Shown one piece after another: positions 20,180 through 31,083 of a DNA stretch of 64,000 nucleotides. The notes under the pieces were generated by a model that saw nothing but the letters and a program-made list of their open reading frames with translations, made no database searches and was not told the origin of the DNA. Source of the DNA: Odontocerum albicorne. Its lineage: Eukaryota; Arthropoda; Insecta; Trichoptera; Odontoceridae. Location of the stretch: NCBI GenBank assembly GCA_949825065.1, contig OX463866.1, positions 3,658,409-3,722,408 on the forward strand. Direction: 5' to 3'. Each line of letters opens with the position of its first letter. The stretch's first letter is position 1. A program made the translations under genes and the position numbers.

Positions 20180-20735
20180 TATGATATACAATGCTATCGC
20201 TTGGACTCATTGTCCTCAATAAACCTTTTTTCAACCTAATAGAAATATCATAGTATAAATAGACCAAAACCTATACGATGGTTGTCGTCAAAGAAAGAAT
20301 ACGAGAATTGAATTTTGAATACGAGAGAGCGAGAGAGGAATACTTGGATTCTCTCGGAAAGTAATTCGAAATTTAAATCTCGGTGGGGCCGTGATAACCA
20401 AACGAATTTTAAATATTTTTGAACCGGTGTAAAAGGAGACGATGTATAAATGATATATATAAACAAATTCTATATTTATGAATATATATTTTCATAAATG
20501 TAGAATTTGTTTTACTTCCGTGAATATTTCACGTGTTACAACTAGTGGTTACAAATCTCAACGTAAGATCAAATTAAAACTGACCAAGTAGATCAGTCAA
20601 TTGATGCTAAAGGTGATAACTGTGTCCTCTCGGATATACGTCACATTAAATAATCTGAGAATATTTCGTAATCTTAAAAAAACTGCGAAAAGAGGAATTA
20701 TAGAAGTGTCCTATTTTATAGCTTGTTAACCATCT
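20180..20735. other. Intron 4 stretch, nothing recognised
   Basis: AT-rich. A short hairpin (ATATAAACAAATTCTATATT with AATATATATTTTCATAAATG nearby) and a GAGAGCGAGAGAGG purine run are the only visible structure. Confidence 0.4.
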
Positions 20736-21500
20736 TCTTCTTCAGCCGTTCGGGATCCATCCCTGGATATAGGCCTCCCCTTCGGTCTTCCACAACTGCC
20801 TATCTCGGGCACACTGCGTCCACTTCACCCCCGCGGCCCGTCTTATATTGTCCGACCATCTCAAGCCTGTGATCTTCCCACACCTTAATTATACAACGAG
20901 TACCCCGTGTCTCGTGACCCATTACGAGGGTAGTTTTTTTCAATAGCGACTGAGTTTTTTAACGTTAACGTTTTAAAATTTATCGTATTTATACGAAACT
21001 CATAAAATAATCAAGAGTTATTGTCTTAACATATATGTCGAATTTCATTTGAGTCATTTCCCTTTTCCTGTTATGTTCGACCATAAGTCCGTCTTCACCA
21101 CTGTTCTTTTCACACCCAGGTGTGTCGCTACCGGAGAAGGAGTCCTTTTAAGCAGTTCCTTCTTCGTCACTATGTGATATCTTCTTCTTCTTCAGCTATT
21201 CAGGATCCATTCCTGGATATAGGCCCCACCTTTGGTCTTCCACAACTCCCTATCTCGGGCACACTGCATCCACTTCACCCCGCGCCCCGTTTTATATCGT
21301 CCAACCATCTAGCCTGCGGTCTCCCCACACCTCTCCTGCCCATTCTAGGCTGCCATTCCAGGACCTTCTTCGTCCATCGAGAGTCAGAGCATCTGGCAAT
21401 ATGTCCTGCCCAGCTCCACTTTAAGGCAGCTGCTCTCAACTACGTCCGTGACTTTGGTTCTCTCTCTTATCCATTTGTTGGTTTTTCTATCTCGCAGTGA
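20736..21500 (-). mobile_element. Two RTE-like LINE 3'-end fragments
   Basis: Bases 20736-20890 and 21183-21500 are same-orientation copies of one sequence (CAGGATCCATTCCTGGATAT, AGGCCCCACCTTTGGTCTTC, TCTCGGGCACACTGC). Read on the minus strand, the longer copy gives WSWAGHIARC-like and W..D.K-like motifs of LINE C-termini (AA.LKWSWAGHI.....W). Both end in GAAGAAGAAG tails. Confidence 0.72.
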
Positions 21501-21599
21501 AACTCCCAGCATCTGTTAACCATATTACAGGTAATAGATAAATAATACATAACACTCTCTCATGGCGAGATCAAATAAATGAGGTAAGCCGAAGGATCT

Positions 21600-22460
21600 T
21601 CTTCAGCCTTCATTCCCTTAAAGTGTTGCAAAGATTCCTACCAACTTAAACCAACATTTTACTCGTACAATCTCTGCTCTTTCCGATTCTGGACTATGCG
21701 GACGTATGTTACTTGGATGTTACAGAGGAACAGCTGGACAAATTACAGCGTCTTCAAAATGTTTGTCTATGATTCATTTTCAACCTACGTAAGTACGATC
21801 ATATAACTTCATACCAGAAGGCATTGAACTGGTTGAATGTTAGAAATAGACGCCAAATTCACATACTGTCTCTATTGTATAACATCCTGAACTGTCCCGC
21901 CGCACCCTCTTATCTCGCCGAAAATTTTCAGCTTCTTTCCAATCATGGATTAGCGCTACACTCAAACAGAGATTATTTATTGGCCTTTCCAGTTCACCGC
22001 TCCTTTCTTTACGTCGTCCTTTACTGTCCATGCAGTGAGACTCTGGAATCAGTTACAAACCAATATAAGACTCTCTCCGTCCTTGGTATGCTTAAAGAAG
22101 CGACTGAAAAAACTCTTAATTTCTAGTCAGTAAAATAACGTGTTTCATTCCTGATTTTTCTTTTCCTTTCCTCTCCACCATCCTTTATATTGATTTTTTT
22201 TTTGATTGATTTCTCCTTTTGATTGATGATATCTCACTTTATATGAAAAAGAATGTTCGGGTGATTGTCCGTCTTTGTGGGGTTCGTGGGCATAGGCATG
22301 CTCACGTATGTGTTTATGGATTTCGTAGGGATGGATAGTCATTTGAATGATTTATGCGACTATGTAACTTGCTTCATTTACTTTTGTCTGGTTGGTTGGA
22401 AGAGATTGCCGCCTGGCAATAAGTCCGCCAGATTGTATTGCAATAAAAGTGTTAAATAAT
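21600..22460 (+). mobile_element. Jockey-like LINE 3' end with tail
   Basis: Translation: LFPILDYADVCYLDVTEEQL, then DKLQRLQNVCL, a stop, then NVRNRRQIHILSLLYNILNC and PSYLAENFQLLSNHGLALHS. This is the conserved C-terminal half of Jockey/CR1-type LINE polyproteins. Its 3' tail (22385-22455) reads TGGTTGGTTGGAAGAGATTG then GGCAATAAGTCCGCCAGATT and ends in (AAATAA)n. That tail is also the 3' tail of SINE family 1. Confidence 0.83.
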
Positions 22461-22669
22461 AAATAAATAAATACAGGTAGTTAATATGTGAAGAGAAATG
22501 CGTTGTATGACCGCGGCGTCTTCGTTATTCTAAAGCACCCCGTTTTCGTTATTCTTGGTTTCGATTCATTTATAAATTGAGTCTATTTCAATTGTGTCTG
22601 TCTTTTGGCTGTCAAAATTCCATTTTATTAAATTCAATAAATAATTCTTTGTAATCTTTGGTTTTGCAG

Positions 22670-22799
22670 GACGTGGACAAAATATTTGGCAACATCGTGG
22701 AGATATACGAACTTACGGTGACTTTGCTGGGCTCGCTCGAGGACACGGTGGAGAGTGCCTCCGAAACTCAGATGCCTCATATTGGAATTTGTTTCGAAG
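22670..22799 (+). CDS. Sos: Sos exon 5: DH domain
   Basis: 43 codons plus one base; acceptor ttttgcag, donor gtaact (phase 1). It encodes [28 protein letters not shown] and ends IGICFE, matching the family DH helices ([18 protein letters not shown]). The split Glu codon is completed by the first two bases of exon 6. A mariner-like remnant starts about 80 bp after the donor. Confidence 0.94.
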
Positions 22800-22879
22800 G
22801 TAACTAAGGCGTATTATTCAATTCGTTTAATTATTATTTGGCTTTTTGTTCGACTGAAAAGAATCGGGTTTCAATATAC

Positions 22880-23300
22880 GAGGGTCGTCCAGAAAGTAAG
22901 GTTACAACATTTATGTAGGATCGAAAAATGCTTGTATTTAATTGAAATTCACAGGACACTTCGCAAATATATTAAACTATTTTTCAAAGTAATCGCCGTC
23001 GAGATCGAGACATTTCTGTAGTCGGGGCACCAGCTTTTGTATGCCAGTGTCATAGATCTCTGCCGCTAGCTCTTTCAGCCATTTATTTACGCCTTCCTCA
23101 ACCTCCTGATCGTTGGAAAATTGTTGGGGTGTAGTGACACACCCACGTCTCATCTCCTGTCCAGAAAAGCTTCTCCCTCCTGTGCAAAACGATCCAAAAA
23201 TTAACGCGCGGCGGTTACGCGATTTTGACGGTGTTCCGGTGTGAGCATTCTGGGCACCCATCTCGCACACAACTTCTTGTAACCAAATCGGAATCAGATT
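22880..23300 (-). mobile_element. mariner-like transposase C-terminal remnant
   Basis: One inverted end is visible (ACGAGGGTCGTCCAGAAAGT at 22878). The minus strand encodes EEGVNKWLKELAAEIYDTGI, then QKLVPRLQKCLDLDGDYFEK, the C-terminus typical of mariner transposases (W....GI.KL..R..KC....GDY.EK). Upstream the frame degenerates (NAHTGTPSKSRNRRALIFGS). Confidence 0.75.
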
Positions 23301-23317
23301 TGGTTTCCACTGATAGT

Positions 23318-23570
23318 TGTGGGTTCTCATTTCTGCCGTCTGGCGGCGCGCCAGGCGGATGCGACGCAAACGTAATTTAATTTGGACCAGCGAAAATGAC
23401 GAAATATTGATTGATTTTGTAAGAAATAGTGAAGCTTTATATAATGTGAAAAGCAAAGACTATAGAAAAGCCCTGTTGGAACAAAATATGTGGAATAAAA
23501 TTTTCAACTGACAGTTGTGGGTTCTCATTTCTGCCATCTGGCGGCGCGCCAGCATCACGTCTGTAACGGC
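23318..23570 (+). repeat. MADF-like domain fragment between direct repeats
   Basis: GTTGTGGGTTCTCATTTCTG and TCTGGCGGCGCGCCAG occur twice (about 23315-23353 and 23513-23553). Between them the + strand encodes WTSENDEILIDFVRNSEALY, then NVKSKDYRKALLEQNMWNKI before a stop. Spacing of W, I..FV, L(Y/W), Y, W..I is that of a MADF DNA-binding domain, but only its first half is present. MADF genes occur in the host and in PIF/Harbinger transposons, so origin is undecided. Confidence 0.6.
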
Positions 23571-23885
23571 GCTATATAATGAACCCGTTTTCTTAGGAAA
23601 CCGTAGCTTTAGTGTTTAAGAATCATTAAAAAATCAGATAATATTTTATCAACACTTTTTGGCAGTCCTTTACACCGTGCTATAGGAAACTTCTACTGTG
23701 TGTAGGCCTAAATATGAAGAAAAAAAAGATTTGATTGTATATAAATGGGATCCATGTTAACATTAAGAATTCAATTTTTTCTTGAATTAAAATAGGCAAA
23801 CAGACCTTTCAAACTGCAATAAAAATAATCGGTCCCAACTCGCAAGCGTGTGGTACACCCGACCCAATAATTATCGATCCTTCTT
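23571..23885. other. Intron 5 stretch, nothing recognised
   Basis: AT-rich with no repeat or coding similarity seen. Confidence 0.4.
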
Positions 23886-24470
23886 TCTTTCGATGCTCTT
23901 ACAGCCCATATCGAGCTTTGGCTTCTGTCAATCTTCGCCTCCAACTCCTCCTGTCCTCCGCCACGACCCTCCAATCCTGCGCCTGTGGCAGCCGGGTTGC
24001 GTCCCTCTCAACTTCGTCCTCCCATCACAGCCTCGCCCTGCCCACTCTCCATCTCCCACCCGGGTGTCCTTCCAGGATTCTTTTGGGTGCTCGCGATGAC
24101 GGCATTCTCTGAATATGCCCGGCCCATCTCAATCTGCTCAGTCTGACATGTACAGATAGCCTGGGAGCTTTATAGATATTATATAGCTCATCGTTGTATC
24201 ACATTCGCCAGGTTTCGGTAGTACTCTTCTCTCGAAGGCATCCAGCAACTCTGCGGATTTAGCTGTCAGTGTCCACGCTTCGCATCCATATGCCACCACT
24301 GTTCTAATAATTGTTTTGTACAGGGTGACTTTGGTTTTTCTATGGACACTTCTGGACTTGAACACCGGCAGTAGAGAGAAGAATGTTCTGTTCCCTGTTG
24401 TGATTCTTCTCTTAATCTTAGCGTGCTCCTCGTTTTCCAATCGATCCACTTGAGGTAATACTCTAATGTA
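23886..24470 (-). mobile_element. RTE-like LINE C-terminal coding fragment adjoining exon 6
   Basis: Minus strand, with frameshifts: RVLPQVDRLENEEHAKIKRR, ITTGNRTFFSLLPVFKSRSV, KVTLYKTIIRTVVAYGCEAW and, after a break, the WAGHI..MPSS..PKRILE and WRVVAEDRRSWRRRLTEAKA motifs near 23890-24130. These are RT thumb and C-terminal motifs of insect LINEs. It reaches to about 10 bp from the exon 6 acceptor. Confidence 0.82.
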
Positions 24471-24479
24471 TGATTCCAG

Positions 24480-24583
24480 AACTGGCAGAGGCTGAAGAGT
24501 TTGATGTATACGTGACGTACGCTCAAACTGTGACCACCCAAGAGTCCAGAGAGGCACTGCAGGCGATCGTAGATAATCCAGAG
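24480..24583 (+). CDS. Sos: Sos exon 6: DH domain
   Basis: Two bases complete the split Glu codon, then 34 codons: LAEAEEFDVYVTYAQTVTTQ followed by ESREALQAIVDNPE. Acceptor attccag (short, weak pyrimidine tract), donor gtatgt, phase 0. It matches CFEELAEAEEFDVYKKYA in Drosophila. A minus-strand LINE fragment reaches to within about 10 bp of the acceptor, so the splice-site environment is partly transposon-derived (see findings). Confidence 0.93.
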
Positions 24584-24772
24584 GTATGTATTTTTATTTT
24601 GATTTCTCTGTCTTCCATTTTACAATAAATTACAAAAATATAAAAAGGCGTGTACATAAAAAAAAAACAGACGGGACACGTTTTTGGTCATTATCAAAAA
24701 TCTCGAAACTCCAGATGGAATATGAACATGTAGGTCTTTAGTTGTACATCCAATTTCGTCAGTCCTATATTA

Positions 24773-25571
24773 TTGGGAGTACAAATTAGTTCGGTTGGTT
24801 TCCAAAAGATGGCTCTGGCTGTTATGAATGGTTCATAGTGACAGCCGATTTTGGTGGTTTCAGAGAGGTTCGACATCTACCAATAATATTCAGTTTATAT
24901 CGCTTTGAGTTTCATGCAAAAACCTTGTTTTGTACAGTGTTGAAAATGTCGAATTTTGTGTTAACCAAACAGCATTTGCGGGAGGTTTTAATTTTCTGCT
25001 TTAATTGGAAGAAAAGTGCTGCTGAAACCCATCGAATGCTTGTCGAAGTTTATGGAGACACTGCTCCAACTGATAAATAATGTAGGGAATGGTTTCGACG
25101 TTTCAAGGATGGAGATTTCAGCGTAATTCGTTTGAGCCGTGCATTGCGAGAAAAACGACCGGAATACGAGCAAAGACATGATAAAGTTATTCTTCTTCAT
25201 GACAACGCTCGGCCTCATATCGCAAAAGTCGTAAAAAAATATTTGGAAACGCTCAAATGGGATGTTTTACCGCACCCGCCGTATTCCCCGGACATTGCTC
25301 CTTCTGATTACTGGTCGTTCCGAAGGATGCAGCACGATTTGGCAGGTCACCGGTTCACTTCTTTCGTAGAACCCGAAAATTGGCTCCAAACTTGGATCGC
25401 CTCAAAAGACGAGTCATTTTTTCGAGATGGAATTCGAAAATTGCCTGAGAGATGGGAAAAAGTAGTAGCCAGCGATGGACAATACTTTAATTGATCTGTT
25501 CATTCATTTTGTTTAGAAATAAATGCATTTTTGAACACAAAAAAACGGACCCAACTAATTTGTACACCCAA
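24773..25571 (+). mobile_element. mariner (mellifera/cecropia-like), internally deleted
   Basis: Inverted ends TTGGGAGTACAAATTAGTTC and, on the right, AACTAATTTGTACACCCAA, flanked by TA. The start MSNFVLTKQHLREVLIFCFN and linker CREWFRRFKDGDFSV are followed, after a deletion, by EYEQRHDKVILLHDNARPHI (second catalytic Asp) and LPHPPYSPDIAPSDYW (third). The first catalytic Asp region is lost and an in-frame stop follows TDK. Length 799 bp against about 1.3 kb, so inactive. Confidence 0.9.
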
Positions 25572-25644
25572 TAAAATATTTGGATATGGGAGATTTAGAC
25601 TCTAAAAGCAAGCAAGTGAGATATGAAGAATGGATACATTTAAA

Positions 25645-26090
25645 CTAAGAGTTCCCTAAGTAATCAATAGATTTGATTTATCAAGAGGTCGATAGTTTCA
25701 ATAAAAAAATTTGGGGGTCGACGACAGCATAAATAGACCCCCTTACTACTGCTATTTGTTTGTTACTTCAAAATATCTATGATTCCAATAGGTACCTAAT
25801 TAAGAATATTTGTACTTGTTTTGAATTTACATATTTATTTAATAAATGTCAAAAATAAAATAAAACACGCCTTTTTATTTTTTTGGTTTAATTTTCGTTA
25901 GCGCAGATTTTAATATTAAATGTTGCACAAGATAATGCAACGCATGATTCGTAGTCCATTTATCTTTTTCAATCCTTGATTACAAGTGATTAAAATGAAA
26001 AGTTTGTTATCTAGTGAAATATTTAATATCGAGTACTGTACAAACTTATTAATTTGAATAAGTCAAGTAAATGACTAAGCCCATTTCTAT
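25645..26090 (-). mobile_element. hAT-like MITE, truncated copy
   Basis: Inverted relative of 49181-49658. Shared blocks are AGAGTTCCC end, GGGGGTCGACGACAGC, TACTACTGCTATTTGTTTGT, TTCGTTAGCGCAGATTT, GCACAAGATAATGCAACGCA and TAATATCGAGTACTGTACAA. Its distal end is cut by the LINE that starts at about 26091. Confidence 0.72.
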
Positions 26091-26930
26091 TTATCTTGGT
26101 TATGGATAAAATTATAAAAGAAGCTGCCGAACTTGACTTGGGATACAAGATGGGCGACAATATGCTAAACATCATATGCTATGCTGACGATGCCACCATC
26201 ATAGCCGAATCAGAGGAAGACCTGCAACAAATGCTACATCGATTCCACACTGCTTCCAAAAAATACAACATGTCTATCTCCATCAGCAAAACTAAATGCA
26301 TGACTCTAGCCAGAGAGCAAGTTGGATGCAGTGTGGCGATCAACGACACACCAATTGAACAAGTTACAAAATTTAAATACTTGTGTGCTAGCATAATGTG
26401 CAATAATTACCTCTATGGCGAAGTGCTTGAACAATCACAAAAGGCCGCAGCTATTTCCGGATGTTTAAAGAACACTATCTGGAAAAACAAGCATATGAAC
26501 ATCCAAAGCAAGGTGAGGATATACAAGACCTGTGTCCGCCCCATAATGACATACAGCATAGAGTCCAGAGCCGACACTGTCAGGTTAGAACCAAAAATCT
26601 CCTTCGAACCAGCGAAATGAAGGTACTCAGGAGTATCGCTGGCAAAACCCTTCGTGATAGAGTACATAACACAGAAATCCGAAGGACGTGCGAAGTTGAA
26701 GATATTGTCAGATGGGGACGACAGAGAAGAAGGTTCTGGAACGAACACGTATCCAGAATGGCGGAACCAAGAGCCGTAAGAATGGCCAGGGACAGTATCC
26801 CCCGAGTGAGCAGACCTCCAGGACGACCTCCCAAAAGATGGAAAGACAGCTGGCAGTCGACGTCGTAAGAGAGAAACAATGATGCTGGACCATAACAGGC
26901 CATCAGGCCTAAAATAAGATGAAGAAGAAG
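26091..26930 (+). mobile_element. RTE-like LINE: RT palm to 3' end
   Basis: Translation from 26096 runs VMDKIIKEAAELDLGYKMGD, then IICYADDATIIAESEEDLQQ with the catalytic YADD, then SISISKTKCMTLAREQVG and VRIYKTCVRPIMTYSIESRA. After a frameshift at about 26580 it continues ILRTSEMKVLRSIAGKTLRD-like, EVEDIVRWGRQRRRFWNEHV and RPPGRPPKRWKDSWQSTS, then a stop and a (GAA)n tail at 26918-26936. 5' truncated and frameshifted, so dead. The best preserved LINE in the window; the same family is present at 10945-11535, 32805-33128 and, diverged, 54725-54970. Confidence 0.88.
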
Positions 26931-26944
26931 AAGAAATGACTAGA

Positions 26945-27345
26945 GGGGGTTGACGGTTTTTTTAAAGGGTTCTGCGGATGAAAAAAAGTTTGGTAACTCT
27001 TGTTCTATATTAACAAAACAAATATACAGTGCAAATGTGAGTAGAAGGCTTGTGTGAGGAAGACCAAGGAAAGTGGTTGGATCAAGTGAATGATAGTTTG
27101 AAAGAAGAAAGAAGGATGTATAAAAAGTCAGAGAAATCATAGTTGTATTGATGTAGAATAGATGAAAGTCAGAGAAATCATAGTTGTATTGATGTAGAAT
27201 AGATGAAAGTCAGAGAAATCATAGTTGTATTGATGTAGAATAGATGAAAGATGTGTATTGCAAAAGGAGAGTCTGTCGCTCTCTACTCTCTGCCTACCCA
27301 GACAGGGAAACATTGTGATTAGACGTATTCTTGTATTATGAATCA
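26945..27345 (+). mobile_element. LINE 3' fragment with internal 41-bp triplication
   Basis: AACAAAACAAATATACAGTG, AGGCTTGTGTGAGGAAGACC and GGTTGGATCAAGTGAATGAT match 62670-62760 of the same LINE. Bases 27127-27250 hold three exact-looking 41-bp units starting GTCAGAGAAATCATAGTTGT. Confidence 0.78.
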
Positions 27346-27442
27346 AACTAACTAGAGAGTAGAAGAGAATGAGATATGTTCATTCAAGACATGCCCACAG
27401 TTGTTTCACTTATTAAATTTTGAGTACAAATTCTGCTTCTAG

Positions 27443-27610
27443 TTGTCAGAAAGGCTGGACACGGCAGGGCACGGTTTCCGGCTGGCCGTGAAGTACTACC
27501 TGCCTAAGCTGCTGGCCTCGCCCATCACGCACGCCTTCCTCTACATGGACTATGTCTCCATGCTGCTCAAGATGGCTCCCTACCCTGAGGACATGGAGAG
27601 TTTCCAGCAG
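27443..27610 (+). CDS. Sos: Sos exon 7: DH domain
   Basis: 56 codons, acceptor cttctag, donor gtaatt, phases 0/0. The product includes LDTAGHGFRLAVKYYLPKLL followed by ASPITHAFLYMDYV, collinear with the Drosophila stretch TTAGHGFRDAVKYYLPKLLL. This is the late helical part of the DH domain. An irritans-type mariner starts about 105 bp past the donor. Confidence 0.96.
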
Positions 27611-27714
27611 GTAATTACTCTAAACAGACATAAAGTTAAACGATTTAACTCGCTTATTTTGTATGACCGACCCCACGGGCACGGAAACAGAGAGCGAGTA
27701 AACGGTTAAGTATA

Positions 27715-28697
27715 ACACATCGATCAATAAGTCCCGGCACTAACCAACAAATAACGCCTCTAATAACAAATCCATACCATTCTCAGTTAGTTCCAACCTT
27801 TAGAAGTTACGTGTCAAACTTTCATGACATTCCGATGTTGTGTCATTGAGTTACAGTGGTTTTAGTGACGCTACTTTTGCTATTTTCAAAACAATAGAAA
27901 AAACCGAATTTCGTGTGTTGATAAAATATTGCTTTTTAATGGGAAAAAATACGATGGCTTTAAAAGTGTTATCCGGACTCTGCTCCGTCGAAAACAACCA
28001 TTTGTCGGTGGTATGCTGATTTCAAACGCGGTCGTACAGACACAAATGATACTGAACGATCTGGTCGTCCAAATGAGGCTGTTACACCAGAAAACATAAA
28101 AAAAAAAACCCTCAAAATCGTGATGGAAAATCGCAAAGTATAGTTGCGTGAGATAGCCGACATCCTGAAGATATGATTTGGTAGTGTTTACACTATTTTG
28201 CGTGAACATTTGGTCATGGTATAATATTCATCGATCAACTTAAAAACGGAAAAACCATCAATGGTGAATATTACATAGCGTTATTGGAGCGTTTGAAGGC
28301 AGAAATTGCAAAAAAACGGCCCCATATGAAGAAGAAAAAAGTTCTCTTTCATCGGGACAATGCTCCGTGTCGCAAGTCGATGGTAACGATGGCTAAATTG
28401 AGTTGAACTTCGAATTGCTTCCGCACCCACCGTATTCTCCAGATTCGGCTCCCAGCGACTATTGGCTGTTCGCAGACCTCAAAAAGATGCTCCAGGGAAA
28501 AAGGTTTGACTCCAATGAAGAAGTGATTGCCGAAACTAACGCCTATTTTGAAACTAAAGATAAATCGTTCTACACGGCTAGAAAAGTTAGAATGAATGTA
28601 ACGCTCTTGAAGGAGACTATGTTGATGAATAAAGAAGAATTTTTCGCAAACAAATGTTGTTTTAGTAGTTAGTCCCGGGACTTATTCATCGATGTGT
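27715..28697 (+). mobile_element. irritans-type mariner, copy B (internally deleted)
   Basis: Complete inverted ends (ACACATCGATCAATAAGTCC, inverse on the right) with TA duplication. It keeps the N-terminal region with frameshifts (PSKTTICRWYADFKRGRTDT, RSGRPNEAVTPENIKK), loses the segment after LVM, and continues at FIDQL-like, ITLLERLKAEIAKKRPHMKK and FHRDNAPCRKSMV to LLPHPPYSPDSAPSDYWLF. The first catalytic Asp region is missing. Confidence 0.9.
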
Positions 28698-28754
28698 TAT
28701 AGTACATGGTAGTGTTTCTTAACCTTATTTGATCCGTGACCTAAGTGTTATTTT

Positions 28755-29395
28755 GGTTATTATTAGATCGGGACAAGAGTGGGCAACCAGGTACGATATC
28801 TGAAGGATGCCAAATTGGTAGGCAAAATAAGAAAATATAACACAAAGCATTAGAAATAACTTCCGAGTACAATGTTAATCTCCGTGACCATAGTAACAGG
28901 TGTCCCAAAAAACAAGAGCGGAAATTTCTCTTGCAACAACTCAATTGTTTCGCACACAGTGTAACAGGTTGCGCAGTCCTGCTGAAACCACACGTCTTCC
29001 ACATTTATACTGTCCAATTGAGGCCACTGTCGTGTTGCGATAACGTACGTCATTTGCTGTTAGTGCATTTCAGAAATACAGCCCAAAATCTACACCAAAC
29101 CGTGGTTCGTGATGCACACATTGGTTTCTCATGAGTCACTCGAGGATTCTGACAGTTTTGTTTGTTCACGTACCCATTCAGTTAAAGTGCACCCCATCGC
29201 TTAAGAGGATTTTCTTCCAAAAATTCCCATCCACTTCTTAATTTTACAACACCCAATCGGTGAAACCACGGTCTTTTGGATACAAATCTTTCGTGAGAAC
29301 TCTGCATGGTGCTTCTCAAAATGTTCAATTGCTGTGAACGATGGTGAATACAAGTTCCTGGGCTCTCGTCAACACTTCAAAGAAAAGGATGATGG
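28755..29395 (-). mobile_element. DDE-type transposase remnant
   Basis: Minus strand: TVASIGQYKCGRRVVSAGLR in one frame and MTYVIATRQWPQLDSINVED then VWFQQDCATCYTVCETIELL in another. WFQQDGA.CHTA is the second catalytic motif of an insect IS630-related family. The upstream part (NPLSDGVHFN, PRFGVDFGLYF) is also decayed. Ends not found. Confidence 0.75.
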
Positions 29396-29752
29396 AAAGG
29401 AAAGGAAAATTGGGAACGAAACATGTCATATTACTATCTTGAATTTTTTTAGCTGTTTTATTTAATGGTATGATAGAGCCATCGAGTTATATTGGAAGAA
29501 GTAAGTCAGTGTTGAATTTGCCTAGACGCTAAAGACTGCCAATGAGGATTTCTTGTCATGTAAAGAAAGATCACCCTATTTTTTATTGAACTGTTTTTCT
29601 ATAAGTGTTTGAAATTTTAAGTAGATTATCAGCACTAATCGGGTGATTACTGTATTAAATATTCTAATGTGGATCTTCAAAAAGTCAAAGCCGAAACCTT
29701 TGATAAATGAAATAGGGTTGTGTTAAGTGTTGATTCAACAAATGTTCCCCAG
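29396..29752. other. Intron 7 end, nothing recognised
   Basis: AT-rich, no coding or repeat similarity seen; it includes the branch-site region for exon 8. Confidence 0.4.
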
Positions 29753-29948
29753 GTGGAAGGGCTGATGCGGCCGATTCAGGAGTCCCTCCTGCTGGCCCTG
29801 GAGAACGGACCAAAGATCGAAGGGGCGAGCCGGATGGCCTCGAGGGCACGGAGGCAGGTGGCCCTAGAGAAAACCAACGAACTGGCCAAACTGATTGACA
29901 ACTGGGACACCAAGGATATTGGACAGTGCTGTAACGAGTTCATCAAGG
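29753..29948 (+). CDS. Sos: Sos exon 8: end of DH and DH-PH helix
   Basis: 65 codons plus one base; acceptor gttccccag, donor gtgagt (phase 1). Starts [20 protein letters not shown] and ends with [22 protein letters not shown]. The tail matches the family W..KD.GQ.CNEFI that leads into the PH domain. The Arg-rich stretch [16 protein letters not shown] lies in the DH-PH connecting helix. Confidence 0.95.
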
Positions 29949-29984
29949 GTGAGTTGACTTTTACATACACATATACATTTCAGA

Positions 29985-30320
29985 GGTGCAGGTAATGCAC
30001 TGGACTTCCGTCACTAGGTCCTTGGTTCTAACCTAGCACTATGCCACTCACCTCATGCAGGCATTTTCTCCACCTAGTATTCGGGGATATAAAGATACAT
30101 ATGACTTCTGTCACATCTATTCTTTCAACAACAAGAAAGGAAAAAAACATGCTAGTATGCTCCGATTGTCTTATTTCACTGTGCCATCGGATCCAGTACA
30201 GCGGTCTGTCCGGTGAGTTTGCTGGTGTGCAATGACTCACCTAAAACAAACTCCAACTGAATTGACGTTGAAATGGCAAGGGGATCCTCAACTACGAAGC
30301 CCAGCAATGACAATGGTTGG
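29985..30320 (+). mobile_element. SINE family 2, complete copy
   Basis: ATGCACTGGACTTCCGTCAC, CTAGTATTCGGGGATATAAA, GCCATCGGATCCAGTACAG and AACTGAATTGACGTTGAAAT, in the same order as at 12385-13265. The tRNA-like boxes are weaker here (TTGGTTCTAACC). Confidence 0.65.
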
Positions 30321-30329
30321 ACAGTAAAA

Positions 30330-30914
30330 AAATCATAACTGCGCGATTGGATAAATGCAGATGATAATTTGCCTGGTTATGAAGTTTAAAATGATAGATA
30401 GATTGTGCAACGTGTTACTACCAATGAACCTGCAGCTTCTGATGATGCAGATCAGGAAGAAGATACCCTCGTACAGGAGAAAAGTATACAGCACAACAAA
30501 CAGAAATGTTGCAAAATGGGCTTAACACCATTTGCTTAACCGGTTCACTGCCACGAGCGTGTTGATGCGCTCTCCGATTCAGTGCTTGCCAGGCCGGCCA
30601 TACAAAATAAACTCTCCTTTGAGCTTGTCGCAAGCCAATATCAAATCCAATTGTAATAATTTATAAATTATAACACATAGTGACATCTATTGGGATGGTC
30701 AAGAAATACTTTAATATTACAATTTACCGATATTATCAAAGTTACAGTCATCTTTCTAAAAGCTTTCTCTGACAGTCAATACGTTTCTCTGATACAGGGT
30801 TACTGACTACATTTTTTTGCGACGTAATTGCGATGATTTATAATGACTTGGTTTGTAGAACAGAGGAAAATAATTCATTTTTACCATTAGATGCGTGTGG
30901 TTTATCGGACCAGC
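30330..30914. other. Intron 8 stretch, nothing recognised
   Basis: No coding similarity. A short GC-richer part at 30540-30600 (GATGCGCTCTCCGATTCAGT) could be the edge of an unidentified repeat. Confidence 0.4.
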
Positions 30915-31016
30915 CCGGACATAATTCTGTCTTGTTTATGCTCCCCTGATGATGACATAAAAACCTTGAAACCGGTTGGGTCATACCATTATCTTAAGTA
31001 GAAAAAAAGATTTAGA
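30915..31016 (+). mobile_element. Penelope-like end with hammerhead-like motif
   Basis: ATAATTCTGTCTTGTTTATG, then CCCTGATGATGACATAAAAA and CCTTGAAACCGGTTGGGTCA. The motif region is 30946-30990. It ends about 65 bp before exon 9. Confidence 0.68.
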
Positions 31017-31083
31017 TGTTTGTCCAACGTTCTAGTATCATCTCCATTATTTATTGTATCATATAATACTTGTTGCATTGCAG

